DNA of 64,000 bases from Desulfobulbaceae bacterium UBA2273 (GTDB taxonomy: Bacteria; Desulfobacterota; Desulfobulbia; Desulfobulbales; Desulfurivibrionaceae). Location: contig DDWZ01000014.1 in assembly GCA_002347095.1 (NCBI GenBank), forward strand, positions 25,907 to 89,906. The letters run 5' to 3'. The notes beneath the pieces are model-generated. The model was not told the origin of the DNA. It saw nothing but the letters and a program-made list of their open reading frames with translations, and did not search any database. Positions 17,831 through 26,037 of this stretch are shown in pieces. Numbering within the stretch: position 1 is the stretch's first letter; every line of letters starts with the position of its first letter. A program made the translations under genes and the position numbers.

Positions 17831-18577
17831 ATGCATGCACGCAAGAAAATGACATTTCGCCTCGGTCTGGCGCTCGCCGCTTCCCTGCTCCTGTGGAACC
17901 TCCCGCAGGCCTCCGCTTTTTCGGCCAACGGCGACGGGGCGGGAATGGGGGGGAGTAGCAGCCCGACGGCGCAAAAGGTCTCGGGCAAGGTGGTTGAAAC
18001 CATGAACAGCGGCGGGTATACCTATGCCCTGGTGGACAAGAACGGCGTCACAACCTGGGTGGCCCTGCCCCAGAGCGCGATCTCGGTGGGCAGTGATATC
18101 GCTTGCCAACCGGGCATGGCGATGAGCAATTTCAAAAGCGCCTCGCTGAATCGGTCATTCGACAGCATTGTTTTTTCGCCGGGGCTTGCATCCGCCGGAG
18201 CCGCCGTTGGTGCGAAACCCGCCGTTGTTGCCGCTCCGGTTGCGGCAATCACGGTGAGCAAGGCCGGGGGGGCCAATGCGCAAACCATTGGCGAGATTTT
18301 TGAAAAAAAAGATTCCCTGGAGAATAAGCCGGTGGTGGTGCAAGCCAAGGTGGTCAAGGTCAACCGCGGCATCCTGGGCAAGAACTGGCTGCATCTGCAA
18401 GACGGCACCGGCAACCAGGCGGCCGGAACCAACGACCTGGTAGTCACCACCGATTCGCTGCCTGAAGTCGGGGAGGTGGTCACCATCACAGGAAATCTTT
18501 CCCGCAACCGTGACTTCGGCGCGGGATACCGCTACGGCGTCATCATCGAGAATGCCGAGGTAACCGGCCGCAAATGA
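17831..18577 (+). CDS. Exported NrfJ-like / OB-fold protein
   Basis: This 248-residue protein has a signal peptide (LGLALAASLLLWNLPQASAFS) and two similar beta-rich modules. The first (about 45-110, GKVVETMNSGGYTYALVDKNG, TTWVALPQ) matches the NrfJ-related module of cytochrome-linked periplasmic proteins. The second (about 160-245, VVVQAKVVKVNRGILGKNWLHLQDGTG) is an OB-fold of the tRNA-anticodon type. An Ala/Val-rich linker joins them. The role is unknown; partners in respiration are plausible given the ndh neighbour. The start at 17831 is set by the signal peptide. Confidence 0.75.
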   Translation: MHARKKMTFRLGLALAASLLLWNLPQASAFSANGDGAGMGGSSSPTAQKVSGKVVETMNSGGYTYALVDKNGVTTWVALPQSAISVGSDIACQPGMAMSNFKSASLNRSFDSIVFSPGLASAGAAVGAKPAVVAAPVAAITVSKAGGANAQTIGEIFEKKDSLENKPVVVQAKVVKVNRGILGKNWLHLQDGTGNQAAGTNDLVVTTDSLPEVGEVVTITGNLSRNRDFGAGYRYGVIIENAEVTGRK

Positions 18578-18588
18578 GGCCTGTTCAG

Positions 18589-18641
18589 GCTGCCGGGAGA
18601 AATCGCGCGGACCACGGGTGTTGCCGGTTTTCTCCGGCAGC
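18589..18641 (+). terminator. Hairpin downstream of the NrfJ-like gene
   Basis: GCTGCCGGGAGAAA and TTTCTCCGGCAGC pair over 13 positions with a single bulged base around a 26-base loop, starting 12 bases after the stop. There is no T-run, so it may stabilise mRNA rather than terminate it. The remaining 170 bases to the next gene show nothing convincing. Confidence 0.4.
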
Positions 18642-18815
18642 ACCTTGTCCACGTCAAACCGGGATGAAAAACATACTCCGAGTCCTGCACGCGGATCTTC
18701 TCAAACGTCCCCTGTCGTTCCCTTCTGCGCCTTCCCTCTGATCAGGAACAGCTTGTATTCTTCTCTCCGGCAGTAAACCGCAGGCCGCGAAATCAGGGTC
18801 CGAGGGGGAGAGGAA

Positions 18816-19898
18816 TCAATCCGCGTTGAGATTTTTCACATAGCGCTCGTAGCTGGAGAGATAAAATTCCGCCAAGGTCTGGAAGGCGGTAATGATCAAA
18901 GGGCCGTAGATGATGCCGAGAAGGCCGAAGGCGCTCAATCCTCCGATCATGCCGAGAAAAGCCAGCAGAATGTGCATCCTGACCCGATCGCCCACCATCT
19001 TCGCCTTCATGAAGTACTCAATGATGATCGTGATAACCCCATACAGAGCCGTGAGGATAATTGCGCCGGCCATATTGCCCTTAAAAGCGAGGACCAGGGC
19101 GGCGGGCACCAGCACCAGGCCGATGCCGACGATGGGCAGAAAAGCCAGCACCGCCATGATCAGCCCCCAGAGCACCGGCGGCCCCAAGGAAAACACGGCA
19201 AAGATGATGCCGCCCAGCACCCCCTGGATTATCGAGCAGATCCCGTTGCCGATCAGCACCGCGCCAGTGATTTCGTCGAACTTGGCGAACAGGCGCCGGC
19301 CCTGATCCTCGGGCAGGGGAGAGAGCCGCAGAATATAGCTGAGCAACCGGTCCTGCTCGATCAACAGGAAGAAGATGGTGAGAAGCATCAGCGAGAAGTT
19401 GAAAAGAAACATCATGATATTGCCGGCCCAGTTGCCCGCATGGCTGTAAAAGAAAAGCCCGACCGACCGGACCAGGTCGGCGAACGCCCGGGTGACGTCT
19501 TCCGCTTCCAGGGGAAAACCCAGGATGGCGGCGATCTCCTGCAGGCCAAAAAACAGCGAGCTTTCTTGGAAGGCGCGGAGCTTGAGGGCGAGATTGACAC
19601 CCGACCCCCGGCCCCATTCATACAGATGCTGGGCCTCCTGGACCAACGCGGTGGTAAAAAAGACCAGAGGAATGAAAACCAGCAGCATCACCAGGACGCA
19701 GGTCAAAAACGAGGCGAAAAAATCCGAGAGTTTGCGGTTGAGCAGTTTGTAGGTCGGCAGAAAAACGCTGGTCAGCAGATAGGAGAGGATCAGGATCGAC
19801 AAAAAAGGCCGGAACAGCCACCCGACCAAGAGGATCGAGGCGAGGAAGAGAATCAGAAAATACCGCAGCACCATCGGCGATGGCGAGTTTTCTTGCAT
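18816..19898 (-). CDS. AI-2E family (PerM/YhhT-type) membrane transporter
   Basis: The 360-residue protein has about eight membrane segments and the family's C-terminal core, including SPLPEDQGRRLFAKFDEITGAVLIGNG, QGVLGGIIFAVFSLGPPVLWGLIMAVLAFLPIVG and ARMHILLAF-like LLAFLGMIGGLSAFGLLGIIYGP. Members export small molecules (AI-2 in TqsA) or act as Na+/H+ antiporters; the substrate here is unknown. It is a lone gene, with a terminal basic tail (SSYERYVKNLNAD). Confidence 0.88.
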   Translation of the reverse strand: MQENSPSPMVLRYFLILFLASILLVGWLFRPFLSILILSYLLTSVFLPTYKLLNRKLSDFFASFLTCVLVMLLVFIPLVFFTTALVQEAQHLYEWGRGSGVNLALKLRAFQESSLFFGLQEIAAILGFPLEAEDVTRAFADLVRSVGLFFYSHAGNWAGNIMMFLFNFSLMLLTIFFLLIEQDRLLSYILRLSPLPEDQGRRLFAKFDEITGAVLIGNGICSIIQGVLGGIIFAVFSLGPPVLWGLIMAVLAFLPIVGIGLVLVPAALVLAFKGNMAGAIILTALYGVITIIIEYFMKAKMVGDRVRMHILLAFLGMIGGLSAFGLLGIIYGPLIITAFQTLAEFYLSSYERYVKNLNAD

Positions 19899-20042
19899 GG
19901 GGTTATCCTGTTATGTGATAAGCCGTCACCGGGGTGGTCGCCGGGCTGACCCGGTCCGGGAACGGATGATGGCCGCCCATTTACTCTACCTAATGATGCC
20001 GTGATCTGCCAAGTGAAATACGCTGCTTCAATCAGGGAAAAA

Positions 20043-20071
20043 TTGCCTTGCCCGTTGGGAATGTTTATAAT
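20043..20071 (+). promoter_or_regulatory. Sigma-70 promoter for the metallophosphoesterase gene
   Basis: TTGCCT and a perfect TATAAT lie 17 bases apart, giving a start about 33 bases before the ATG at 20112. It lies in the 213-base gap between the divergent AI-2E transporter and this gene. Confidence 0.55.
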
Positions 20072-20111
20072 CAACATCTCCTGACTCCGCTTGTTCAAAT
20101 CAATCTGGGGG

Positions 20112-21260
20112 ATGAAAAATAGCATGCTCCGTTTCCTGCTTCTGTATCTTTCCATTTATCCTCTCGTCCACTACTATGCCTTGCGCAAGATCGGCTTGGC
20201 CTTTCAGCCCGGCAAAAAGACCACGCGCGGCATAGCCCTGTTCATGGCGGTCATGATCGCGGCGCCGATTATGGTCCGGGTGGCCGAACGGGCGGGGATT
20301 GAAACAGGAGCCCGTTTCTGGGCCTATGCCAGCTTCAGTTGGATGGGATTGCTTTTTCTCTTCCTGACCCTTTCCGCAGCGATTGATGCAGCCCGCTTTG
20401 CCGTGCAGGCAACGGAAAAAATCCTGAAACAAAAGCTTTTCCACTCAACTCTGTCGCCGCGCCGGATCTTTGCCATACAGGCGATGCTGGTGGTTGCGAT
20501 TTACGGCTACGGGATTTTCGAGGCAAAGGACATCCGCCTGCAACGGATCGAAATCGCCAGTCCCAAGATTGCTCAGATCCCAGGCAAGATACGCATTGCC
20601 CAGATTTCGGATGTGCATCTTGGCCTTATCGTGCGGGAGGACAGGCTCAGCCGGATTCTCGCCCGAATACAGGAAGCGCAGCCCGATATTCTGGTTTCGA
20701 CAGGCGACCTGCTTGACGGCCAGCTCAACCACCCCGGCGCGGAGGCTGCATTGCTGGCGGCAATCAGGCCGCCCTTGGGCAAATTTGCCATTACCGGCAA
20801 CCATGAATTTTACGCCGGGTTGCAGGATGCCCTGGACTTTACCGAAAAATCGGGCTTCACCCTGCTGCGCGACCAGGCAGTAGTGGCCGGAGGCATCACG
20901 TTCGTCGGGGTGGACGATCCGACCGTCACACTCTTTGACAAAAAACCGGCCAAGCCGGAAGGCGATCTTCTTTCCGCCCAACCCAGAGAAAATTTCACCA
21001 TCCTGCTCAAACACCGCCCGGATCTTAACCCGGCAAGCCTGGGTCTTTTCGATCTCCAGCTTTCCGGCCACACCCACAAGGGCCAGATTTTTCCCTTCAA
21101 CCTGCTCACCTGGTTCCTGTATCCCCACAAAGCCGGCCGACTCACGCGCCTTGCCAGCGGCTTTCTCTACCCGAGTCCCGGCACCGGCACCTGGGGGCCG
21201 CCCATCCGCTTCCTGGCTCCGCCGGAGGTGACCATCATCGACCTGGTGCCTGTAAAATAA
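20112..21260 (+). CDS. Membrane-anchored calcineurin-like metallophosphoesterase (YkuE/YaeI type)
   Basis: The 382-residue protein has four N-terminal membrane segments (about 1-130) and a C-terminal metallophosphoesterase domain with the metal-binding motifs in order: ISDVHLG, STGDLLDG, TGNHEFYAG, LLKHRPD and LSGHTHKGQIFP. Relatives with this layout hydrolyse phosphoesters such as UDP-linked lipids or other envelope substrates; the substrate here is unknown. A GGGGG site sits just before the ATG at 20112. Its last codons (VTIIDLVPVK) are closely echoed by a fragment at 23323-23403. Confidence 0.9.
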   Translation: MKNSMLRFLLLYLSIYPLVHYYALRKIGLAFQPGKKTTRGIALFMAVMIAAPIMVRVAERAGIETGARFWAYASFSWMGLLFLFLTLSAAIDAARFAVQATEKILKQKLFHSTLSPRRIFAIQAMLVVAIYGYGIFEAKDIRLQRIEIASPKIAQIPGKIRIAQISDVHLGLIVREDRLSRILARIQEAQPDILVSTGDLLDGQLNHPGAEAALLAAIRPPLGKFAITGNHEFYAGLQDALDFTEKSGFTLLRDQAVVAGGITFVGVDDPTVTLFDKKPAKPEGDLLSAQPRENFTILLKHRPDLNPASLGLFDLQLSGHTHKGQIFPFNLLTWFLYPHKAGRLTRLASGFLYPSPGTGTWGPPIRFLAPPEVTIIDLVPVK

Positions 21261-21298
21261 GCGCCCAGGTTCTTCGCGCTTGCCCGGAGACTTCTCAG

Positions 21299-22498
21299 TC
21301 AAGCACATACTGATTCTTCCAGGTGGACATTGTCCTGAACCCAATCGATTGAGCGCACAAAATTTTTCACATATGCAACCCGCAAAGCAGTATCCTCGTC
21401 GATTTCCCCCTCCAGCGTAAAATTTTGCAAAAACGGCTCCAGCCGACGGGCTGCAAGCTTCGCCGAGGCAAGGATCTCCAGCTTTACGAACTCACAATGC
21501 GCCACTGTCCGGATATCAACCGAATTGCATATTTCGTGGTTGGCGCCGAGACAGGAATGACAAAGACGCCGCACTCCACACTGGATGCATTTTGACGGAC
21601 CCTTGATCTGCTTGTCAAATTCAATGTGTTGCGTTGGCGCGGAAGAGCCGAGAGGGCTGAAACGGTGGCAAGGATATTCTTTGCCGTCAGGCATTATTGC
21701 GGTCATGTACTTCCCTGCGCCGCAATATTTTTCTTCCAGGCCATACTCCTGTTCCGCGCAGAGTGTTTCAATCCGGTGCCCGACCAATTTTGGCGCCGGC
21801 AACTCAGGATGGGCAACATAAAACGCCACAAGTTTGTCCAACTCGCGGGCATAAACCCGAAGCAATTGGGACTTTTCTTCGGGCGTACCCCATATGTTTT
21901 CAAAAACGACATTCGCTTCCGGCTTTAAGCCAAGCTCATGGATATGCACAATGGAATCCGCCAGTCGAGGGATGGTAAACGGCGAAATTGTCATTTTAAC
22001 CGTTTGATCATATCTTCTAAAAAAATCGACATGCCGTATTACCCTGTCATAGGAGTTGGAACGGTTATGGTCATGAACCTCTTTGGTCCCATCCAGGCTC
22101 AGACTCAACTGGAAACAGGGATGCGTCAAAAACCACTCCTTCATGGCTTCGGTCAAAACAGTGCCATTGGTCCCCAGAGACATCCTGTATCTTTTTTTCC
22201 ACGTCCGCGAGTGACAATACTCAAAAACCTTTTTGATCAAGTCAAACTCAAGAAGCGGTTCCCCCCCGCAGAAATCAATGCTCACCGTTGGGGGGCCTTC
22301 TTCGCGGTCCAGATATGTATCGATTGCCTGCCGGGCAACGTCGAAGCTCATTTTTTTCGGACGTTTATTCGGTTCAAAACAGTAGATGCATCGAAGATTG
22401 CAGTCTTCGGTTACCAGAAAGGTCAAATTAAACTCGATCTCATCGTTTCCACGATTCCGCCGGACAATCTCATTGATGACGCCATATGCGTGTTCCAT
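21299..22498 (-). CDS. Radical SAM/SPASM peptide maturase
   Basis: This 399-residue enzyme has the radical SAM [4Fe-4S] motif CNLRCIYC (Cys 33, 37, 40), the SAM-binding FCGGEPLLEF region and a C-terminal SPASM domain with many Cys (KYCGAGKYMTAIMPDGKEYPCHRF, CIQCGVRRLCHSCLGANHEIC, AHCEF) that should hold auxiliary Fe-S clusters. SPASM enzymes typically install thioether or C-C crosslinks in ribosomal peptides. The gene starts 10 bases after the stop of a protein with a long Cys-every-fourth-residue tail, its likely substrate. The frame extends to 22648 only by antisense-like reading through that Cys region, so 22498 (MEHAYGVINE) is taken as the start. Confidence 0.9.
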   Translation of the reverse strand: MEHAYGVINEIVRRNRGNDEIEFNLTFLVTEDCNLRCIYCFEPNKRPKKMSFDVARQAIDTYLDREEGPPTVSIDFCGGEPLLEFDLIKKVFEYCHSRTWKKRYRMSLGTNGTVLTEAMKEWFLTHPCFQLSLSLDGTKEVHDHNRSNSYDRVIRHVDFFRRYDQTVKMTISPFTIPRLADSIVHIHELGLKPEANVVFENIWGTPEEKSQLLRVYARELDKLVAFYVAHPELPAPKLVGHRIETLCAEQEYGLEEKYCGAGKYMTAIMPDGKEYPCHRFSPLGSSAPTQHIEFDKQIKGPSKCIQCGVRRLCHSCLGANHEICNSVDIRTVAHCEFVKLEILASAKLAARRLEPFLQNFTLEGEIDEDTALRVAYVKNFVRSIDWVQDNVHLEESVCA

Positions 22499-22508
22499 AG
22501 TTGTTGCC

Positions 22509-23207
22509 CTACCGTCCAGCCTTGATCGGCCCAAGACATCCGCCGGTGCAGCCCCCCATGCACGTTCCGGTGCAGCCCATGCACTGGTTCTGACACCCTC
22601 CCATGCATCCGCCGCCGCAACTGTTGAAACAGCCGTCTTTGCAACCACCCATACAGGCGCCGCCGCAACTGTTCAGGCAACCATCGGAGCACCCGCCGTA
22701 GCATGAATCCTTGCACCCTCCCTTGCATCCGGAGCAATCCCCAGGAATGGACGGCACGGGAATAGGGATATTTCCCAGGCCCCGATTCTCCAGAAAGGTA
22801 TTTTCAAGCTGCGCCATGATGGAAGTAATACGCTTGCGATCACCGGCGCCCAGACGGAGTGTCTCTTCGGATGCGCTCCCCAACCGGTCGATGAGGTACA
22901 CAGCATCGTCGGAACTCAATCCGGACGTTGCCTGTGTTCCGGACTCCAAACCTAGTATTTTTTTCTTGTTCTTCTCAATAACCGTATTGATTTTCTTGAG
23001 ATCCTCTTCAAACGCTTTGTGGGCGTTTCCCCATTCATCCTTGAGTTGTTCGCGTTTTTCAAGCAAATGAGCGATTTCCTCATCCAGTAGATTCAATTTC
23101 GCCGCAATCATCTCGCTTTTTGTTCCCAGGGCGTGAAAAGCCTTCACCCCTATTTCCCGTTGCACAAAACATGAGTCCAACAAACTCCCCTCGTTTTTTT
23201 TCGCCAT
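22509..23207 (-). CDS. CXXX-repeat protein, probable substrate of the adjacent radical SAM enzyme
   Basis: The 232-residue protein starts [10 protein letters not shown] after a strong AGGGGGG site. Residues 1-157 are soluble and charged with a coiled coil at about 30-90 ([19 protein letters not shown]); there is no signal peptide. Residues 158-232 hold 18 Cys, nearly all spaced C-x-x-x ([48 protein letters not shown]). A 16-residue unit beginning CLNS or CFNS is duplicated. Gly dominates the spacers. Radical SAM/SPASM systems with CXXX-repeat targets are known from comparative genomics; here the leader is unusually long. The alternative is a metal-binding (metallothionein-like) protein. Confidence 0.8.
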   Translation of the reverse strand: MAKKNEGSLLDSCFVQREIGVKAFHALGTKSEMIAAKLNLLDEEIAHLLEKREQLKDEWGNAHKAFEEDLKKINTVIEKNKKKILGLESGTQATSGLSSDDAVYLIDRLGSASEETLRLGAGDRKRITSIMAQLENTFLENRGLGNIPIPVPSIPGDCSGCKGGCKDSCYGGCSDGCLNSCGGACMGGCKDGCFNSCGGGCMGGCQNQCMGCTGTCMGGCTGGCLGPIKAGR

Positions 23208-23322
23208 TGCCGCCCCCCCTTGCAAGGTTTTTATTGTTAGGCCGGAAAACAAATTATCACACTGAAATAATAAAAAATTATCATGGCACATGTCAAACAA
23301 TACGTGCACTGCGTCACAATGT

Positions 23323-23403
23323 GCTACGCCGAAGGGAACCATCATCGACCTGGTGCAGGGAAAAGAGCGGAACCAGTTGACTCCCAGCCCCCTTTTTCCC
23401 TAG
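23323..23403 (+). pseudogene. Fragment of a metallophosphoesterase 3' end
   Basis: Translated in frame from 23323 this reads [14 protein letters not shown] and runs to a stop at 23401. It matches APPEVTIIDLVPVK at the end of the metallophosphoesterase (stop 21260), and 19 consecutive bases (ACCATCATCGACCTGGTGC) are identical. No upstream coding part of such a gene remains: the preceding bases are AT-rich and form the promoter side of the CXXX-repeat gene. It looks like a relic of a second copy or a duplicated insertion boundary. The rest of the gap to 23520 shows only a ribosome site. Confidence 0.55.
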
Positions 23404-23520
23404 AGTAAGGAGAGCATCCGTTTTTTCTTGCCGACTCGCCTCGTTGGCGCGCACCTGGCCTTGCCTCTTTGGCAGGCCGCAAGGAAGAACCCGCTTGAAA
23501 ACCATTGAGGGAGAAAGCTC

Positions 23521-26037
23521 TTGCCACGTTCCATCCCCCCAAAAAACCAGCTCAAGCAGTTCGAGGCCATCCGCCGGGCACTGAAAAAGACCGTTCTCGA
23601 CCAGGACGATGCCGTCGACGAGGTGGTGGACGCCTTCATCCACATGGCATTCCGCCCGCCCAAGGAGGCGCCGCCCAAGGCGATTTTCACCTTCCTCGGC
23701 CCCCCGGGCGTGGGCAAAATCTATCTGGCCCGGGTGCTCTGCTCCATGCTCAAGGAGTATGAGGGCTTCAAACATTTTGACCTCGAACGCTACAGCGAAG
23801 CGGAAAACGCTGACCAGCTCCTCGCGCCCCAGGTGGTGGGCGAGGAAATCAAGGAAGGCGAACTGATCCGCTTTCTCCGCGCCACCCCCCGCGCCATCAT
23901 CCTCTTTGAATCCATCGAAATGGCGAGCAACCAGATGCAGATGGCGCTGCTCGACCTGATCAGCAAGGAGGACCCGGACAGCGGCATCAACTGCCGGGAG
24001 GTGATCTTCATCTTCACCTCCACCCTGGGCAGCGTGCTGTACCAGAGCAAGGAGTTCCAGGCCGCCTTCCGGCGCAGCAAGGCCAGGGCCCAGGGGCTGA
24101 TCATGGAAACAATCGCCAAGGAAAAAAAGGTGGCAGGCGAGGTGATTCAGGAGGCGATCACCCCGAAGCTCCTGGCCACCCTGGCCCAGAACTACATCAT
24201 CCTTTTCAATCGGCTGGGCACCAAGGCCATGGTCCGCATCGGCACCGATTCCCTGTTGCGATTGGGCGGTCATTTCAGGGAAAAGGGCATTGAGCTTGAA
24301 TTCCCGGAGCTCACGGATCTGGTCACCCTTCTGGTGCTTGCCCTTGGCCCGGCGATTACCGCCAAAAAGGTGAAGCAGAAGCTGCCCGACGAGGTGCTTT
24401 TCAAGATCACCCGGTCACTGCGACATTTGCCAGCCGCCCCGGCCCGGATTGCCTTCAAGGTAACGAAAAAGGCCGAGGCCTCGCTGCGCAAGCTCTCGGA
24501 GGCAGGCGAGCAGCTCCTGCCCCAGATCTACAAGAACAACCAAACCGTGGAGCTGACCTGGAAGGAATACCAGCAGAGAGACCGCCTCATTTTCAGCCTG
24601 AGCCGGGCGGAAATTCGGGCGCTGCCCGTGAGCAAGGGGCTGTTGCGCGGCGAACGCCCGGCCATCGAATTTTCCGAGATTGGCTTTGAAAACATTGCCG
24701 GCAACCGCCAGACCAAAACCACTCTGAAGCAGATCATCAACACCCTGAGAAAACCTGAGCTGGTGAAAAAATTCTCCATCAGCATGCCCAAGGGCATGTT
24801 GCTCCACGGACCGCCGGGGGTGGGGAAAACCTTGCTGGGCAAAGCCTTTGCCCGGGAGGCCGGCCGGCCCTATATCTATGTTTCCCGCACCGAACTGTTT
24901 GACTCCGAATACCTCAGGCTGGTCTATCTCAAGGCGCGGGAATACGCACCCAGCATCGTTTTTTTGGACGGCATCGACATCAAGGCTTTGCTGGAAGGGG
25001 TGCTGACCAGCGTGCCCTCCGACCAGATCGCTCTTGAGATCGACGCCCTTTCCGACGATCCGGAGGAATCGGTGTTCACCGTGATCACGGCGGTGAGCCG
25101 CGAGGAGGTCCCGCCACTGCTCATCGAACCTGACCGCATCGACACCTTTGTCGAGGCGCCGGAGCTGGACCGGGAAGCGCGGCGCTTCTTCATCGAACAG
25201 ATCCTGAAAAAGCCCAACAACGGCAAGATCGATGTGGACAAGGTGGTGCGCTACATTTCGGGAATGAACGGCTACGAGCTGCAGCGCATCGGCAAGGAGG
25301 CCTCGCTCCACGCCATCCGCCACGGACTGAAGTGCATCACCGAGGAGATCCTCATCGAGCAGATCAACATCATCAAGTACGGCTCGAAACTGGAAAAAAC
25401 CCAGATCCGCAACCTGGAGGAAGACCTGCGCCTGACCGCCTTCCACGAGGCCGGGCATGCGGTGCTCTCCTATCTGCTGCTGCCAAACACCAAAATCGAG
25501 CAGGTGACCATTGCCCCGCGCTTGCGGGTTTTGGGCTTCATCTCGTACAGCATCGAGGATTTCCCCAGCAACCTCTCGAAAGAAGAGGTATTCAACAACA
25601 TCTGCGTGCTCATGGCCGGCAGAACGGCGAGCATGAAAAAATTCGGGGCCAAGGGCATGGACACCGGCGCGGCCGGCGATCTTGAGGAGGCGACGCACCA
25701 GGCCTACACCGCCATCGCCAATTTAGGCATGGATGAGGAGCTGGGATTTGTCCACACCGACACCCTGAGCCGCAACGTGAACAAAGAGTTTTTCCGGGAG
25801 GTGGTGGAGCGCCAGGTTCGCCTCTGGATCGACAAGGCCACGCGAAAAGCCGGGGAACTGGTGGAAGCCAACTGGCGGCAGATCGACACCCTGGCCAGTA
25901 TTCTGATCCGGCAGGAGATCGTCGACGGCGGCGAGCTGGAAAGGATCATGCAGAAGAAAAAGGAAACTCGATCGGCTTACCCCTTAACCACCGCCAGGGG
26001 GCGCAATTCCACCAACACCTCCACCAGATCGAGCTGA
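23521..26037 (+). CDS. Soluble double-AAA zinc metalloprotease (Clp-like module plus FtsH/M41-like module)
   Basis: The 838-residue protein starts at a TTG preceded by GAGGGAG. Residues 20-170 resemble the second AAA domain of ClpA/ClpB, but Walker A is GPPGVGKI (60-67, Ile for Thr) and the Walker B region reads ILFESIE instead of the LLDEIE type, so this module should not hydrolyse ATP. Residues 395-580 are FtsH-like: Walker A GPPGVGKT is intact (430-437), but Walker B is IVFLDGID (Gly for catalytic Glu) and the arginine-finger motif is EPDRID rather than RPGRFD. The M41 protease site is complete: HEAGH at 642-646 and Asp 720 in AAGDLEEAT, with the same 78-residue spacing as in E. coli FtsH. 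No membrane segments are present. It ends by overlapping rtcB tail to tail by 61 bases. Confidence 0.88.
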   Translation: MPRSIPPKNQLKQFEAIRRALKKTVLDQDDAVDEVVDAFIHMAFRPPKEAPPKAIFTFLGPPGVGKIYLARVLCSMLKEYEGFKHFDLERYSEAENADQLLAPQVVGEEIKEGELIRFLRATPRAIILFESIEMASNQMQMALLDLISKEDPDSGINCREVIFIFTSTLGSVLYQSKEFQAAFRRSKARAQGLIMETIAKEKKVAGEVIQEAITPKLLATLAQNYIILFNRLGTKAMVRIGTDSLLRLGGHFREKGIELEFPELTDLVTLLVLALGPAITAKKVKQKLPDEVLFKITRSLRHLPAAPARIAFKVTKKAEASLRKLSEAGEQLLPQIYKNNQTVELTWKEYQQRDRLIFSLSRAEIRALPVSKGLLRGERPAIEFSEIGFENIAGNRQTKTTLKQIINTLRKPELVKKFSISMPKGMLLHGPPGVGKTLLGKAFAREAGRPYIYVSRTELFDSEYLRLVYLKAREYAPSIVFLDGIDIKALLEGVLTSVPSDQIALEIDALSDDPEESVFTVITAVSREEVPPLLIEPDRIDTFVEAPELDREARRFFIEQILKKPNNGKIDVDKVVRYISGMNGYELQRIGKEASLHAIRHGLKCITEEILIEQINIIKYGSKLEKTQIRNLEEDLRLTAFHEAGHAVLSYLLLPNTKIEQVTIAPRLRVLGFISYSIEDFPSNLSKEEVFNNICVLMAGRTASMKKFGAKGMDTGAAGDLEEATHQAYTAIANLGMDEELGFVHTDTLSRNVNKEFFREVVERQVRLWIDKATRKAGELVEANWRQIDTLASILIRQEIVDGGELERIMQKKKETRSAYPLTTARGRNSTNTSTRSS

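Noticed and set aside
18663..18740. 25-codon ORF starting MKNILRVLHADLLKR
   Set aside because: Too short, no ribosome site and no recognisable family; may be a decayed gene but cannot be supported.
23314..24273. 319-codon minus-strand frame opposite the protease gene
   Set aside because: Shadow of the sense coding sequence; includes the phosphoesterase fragment read backwards.
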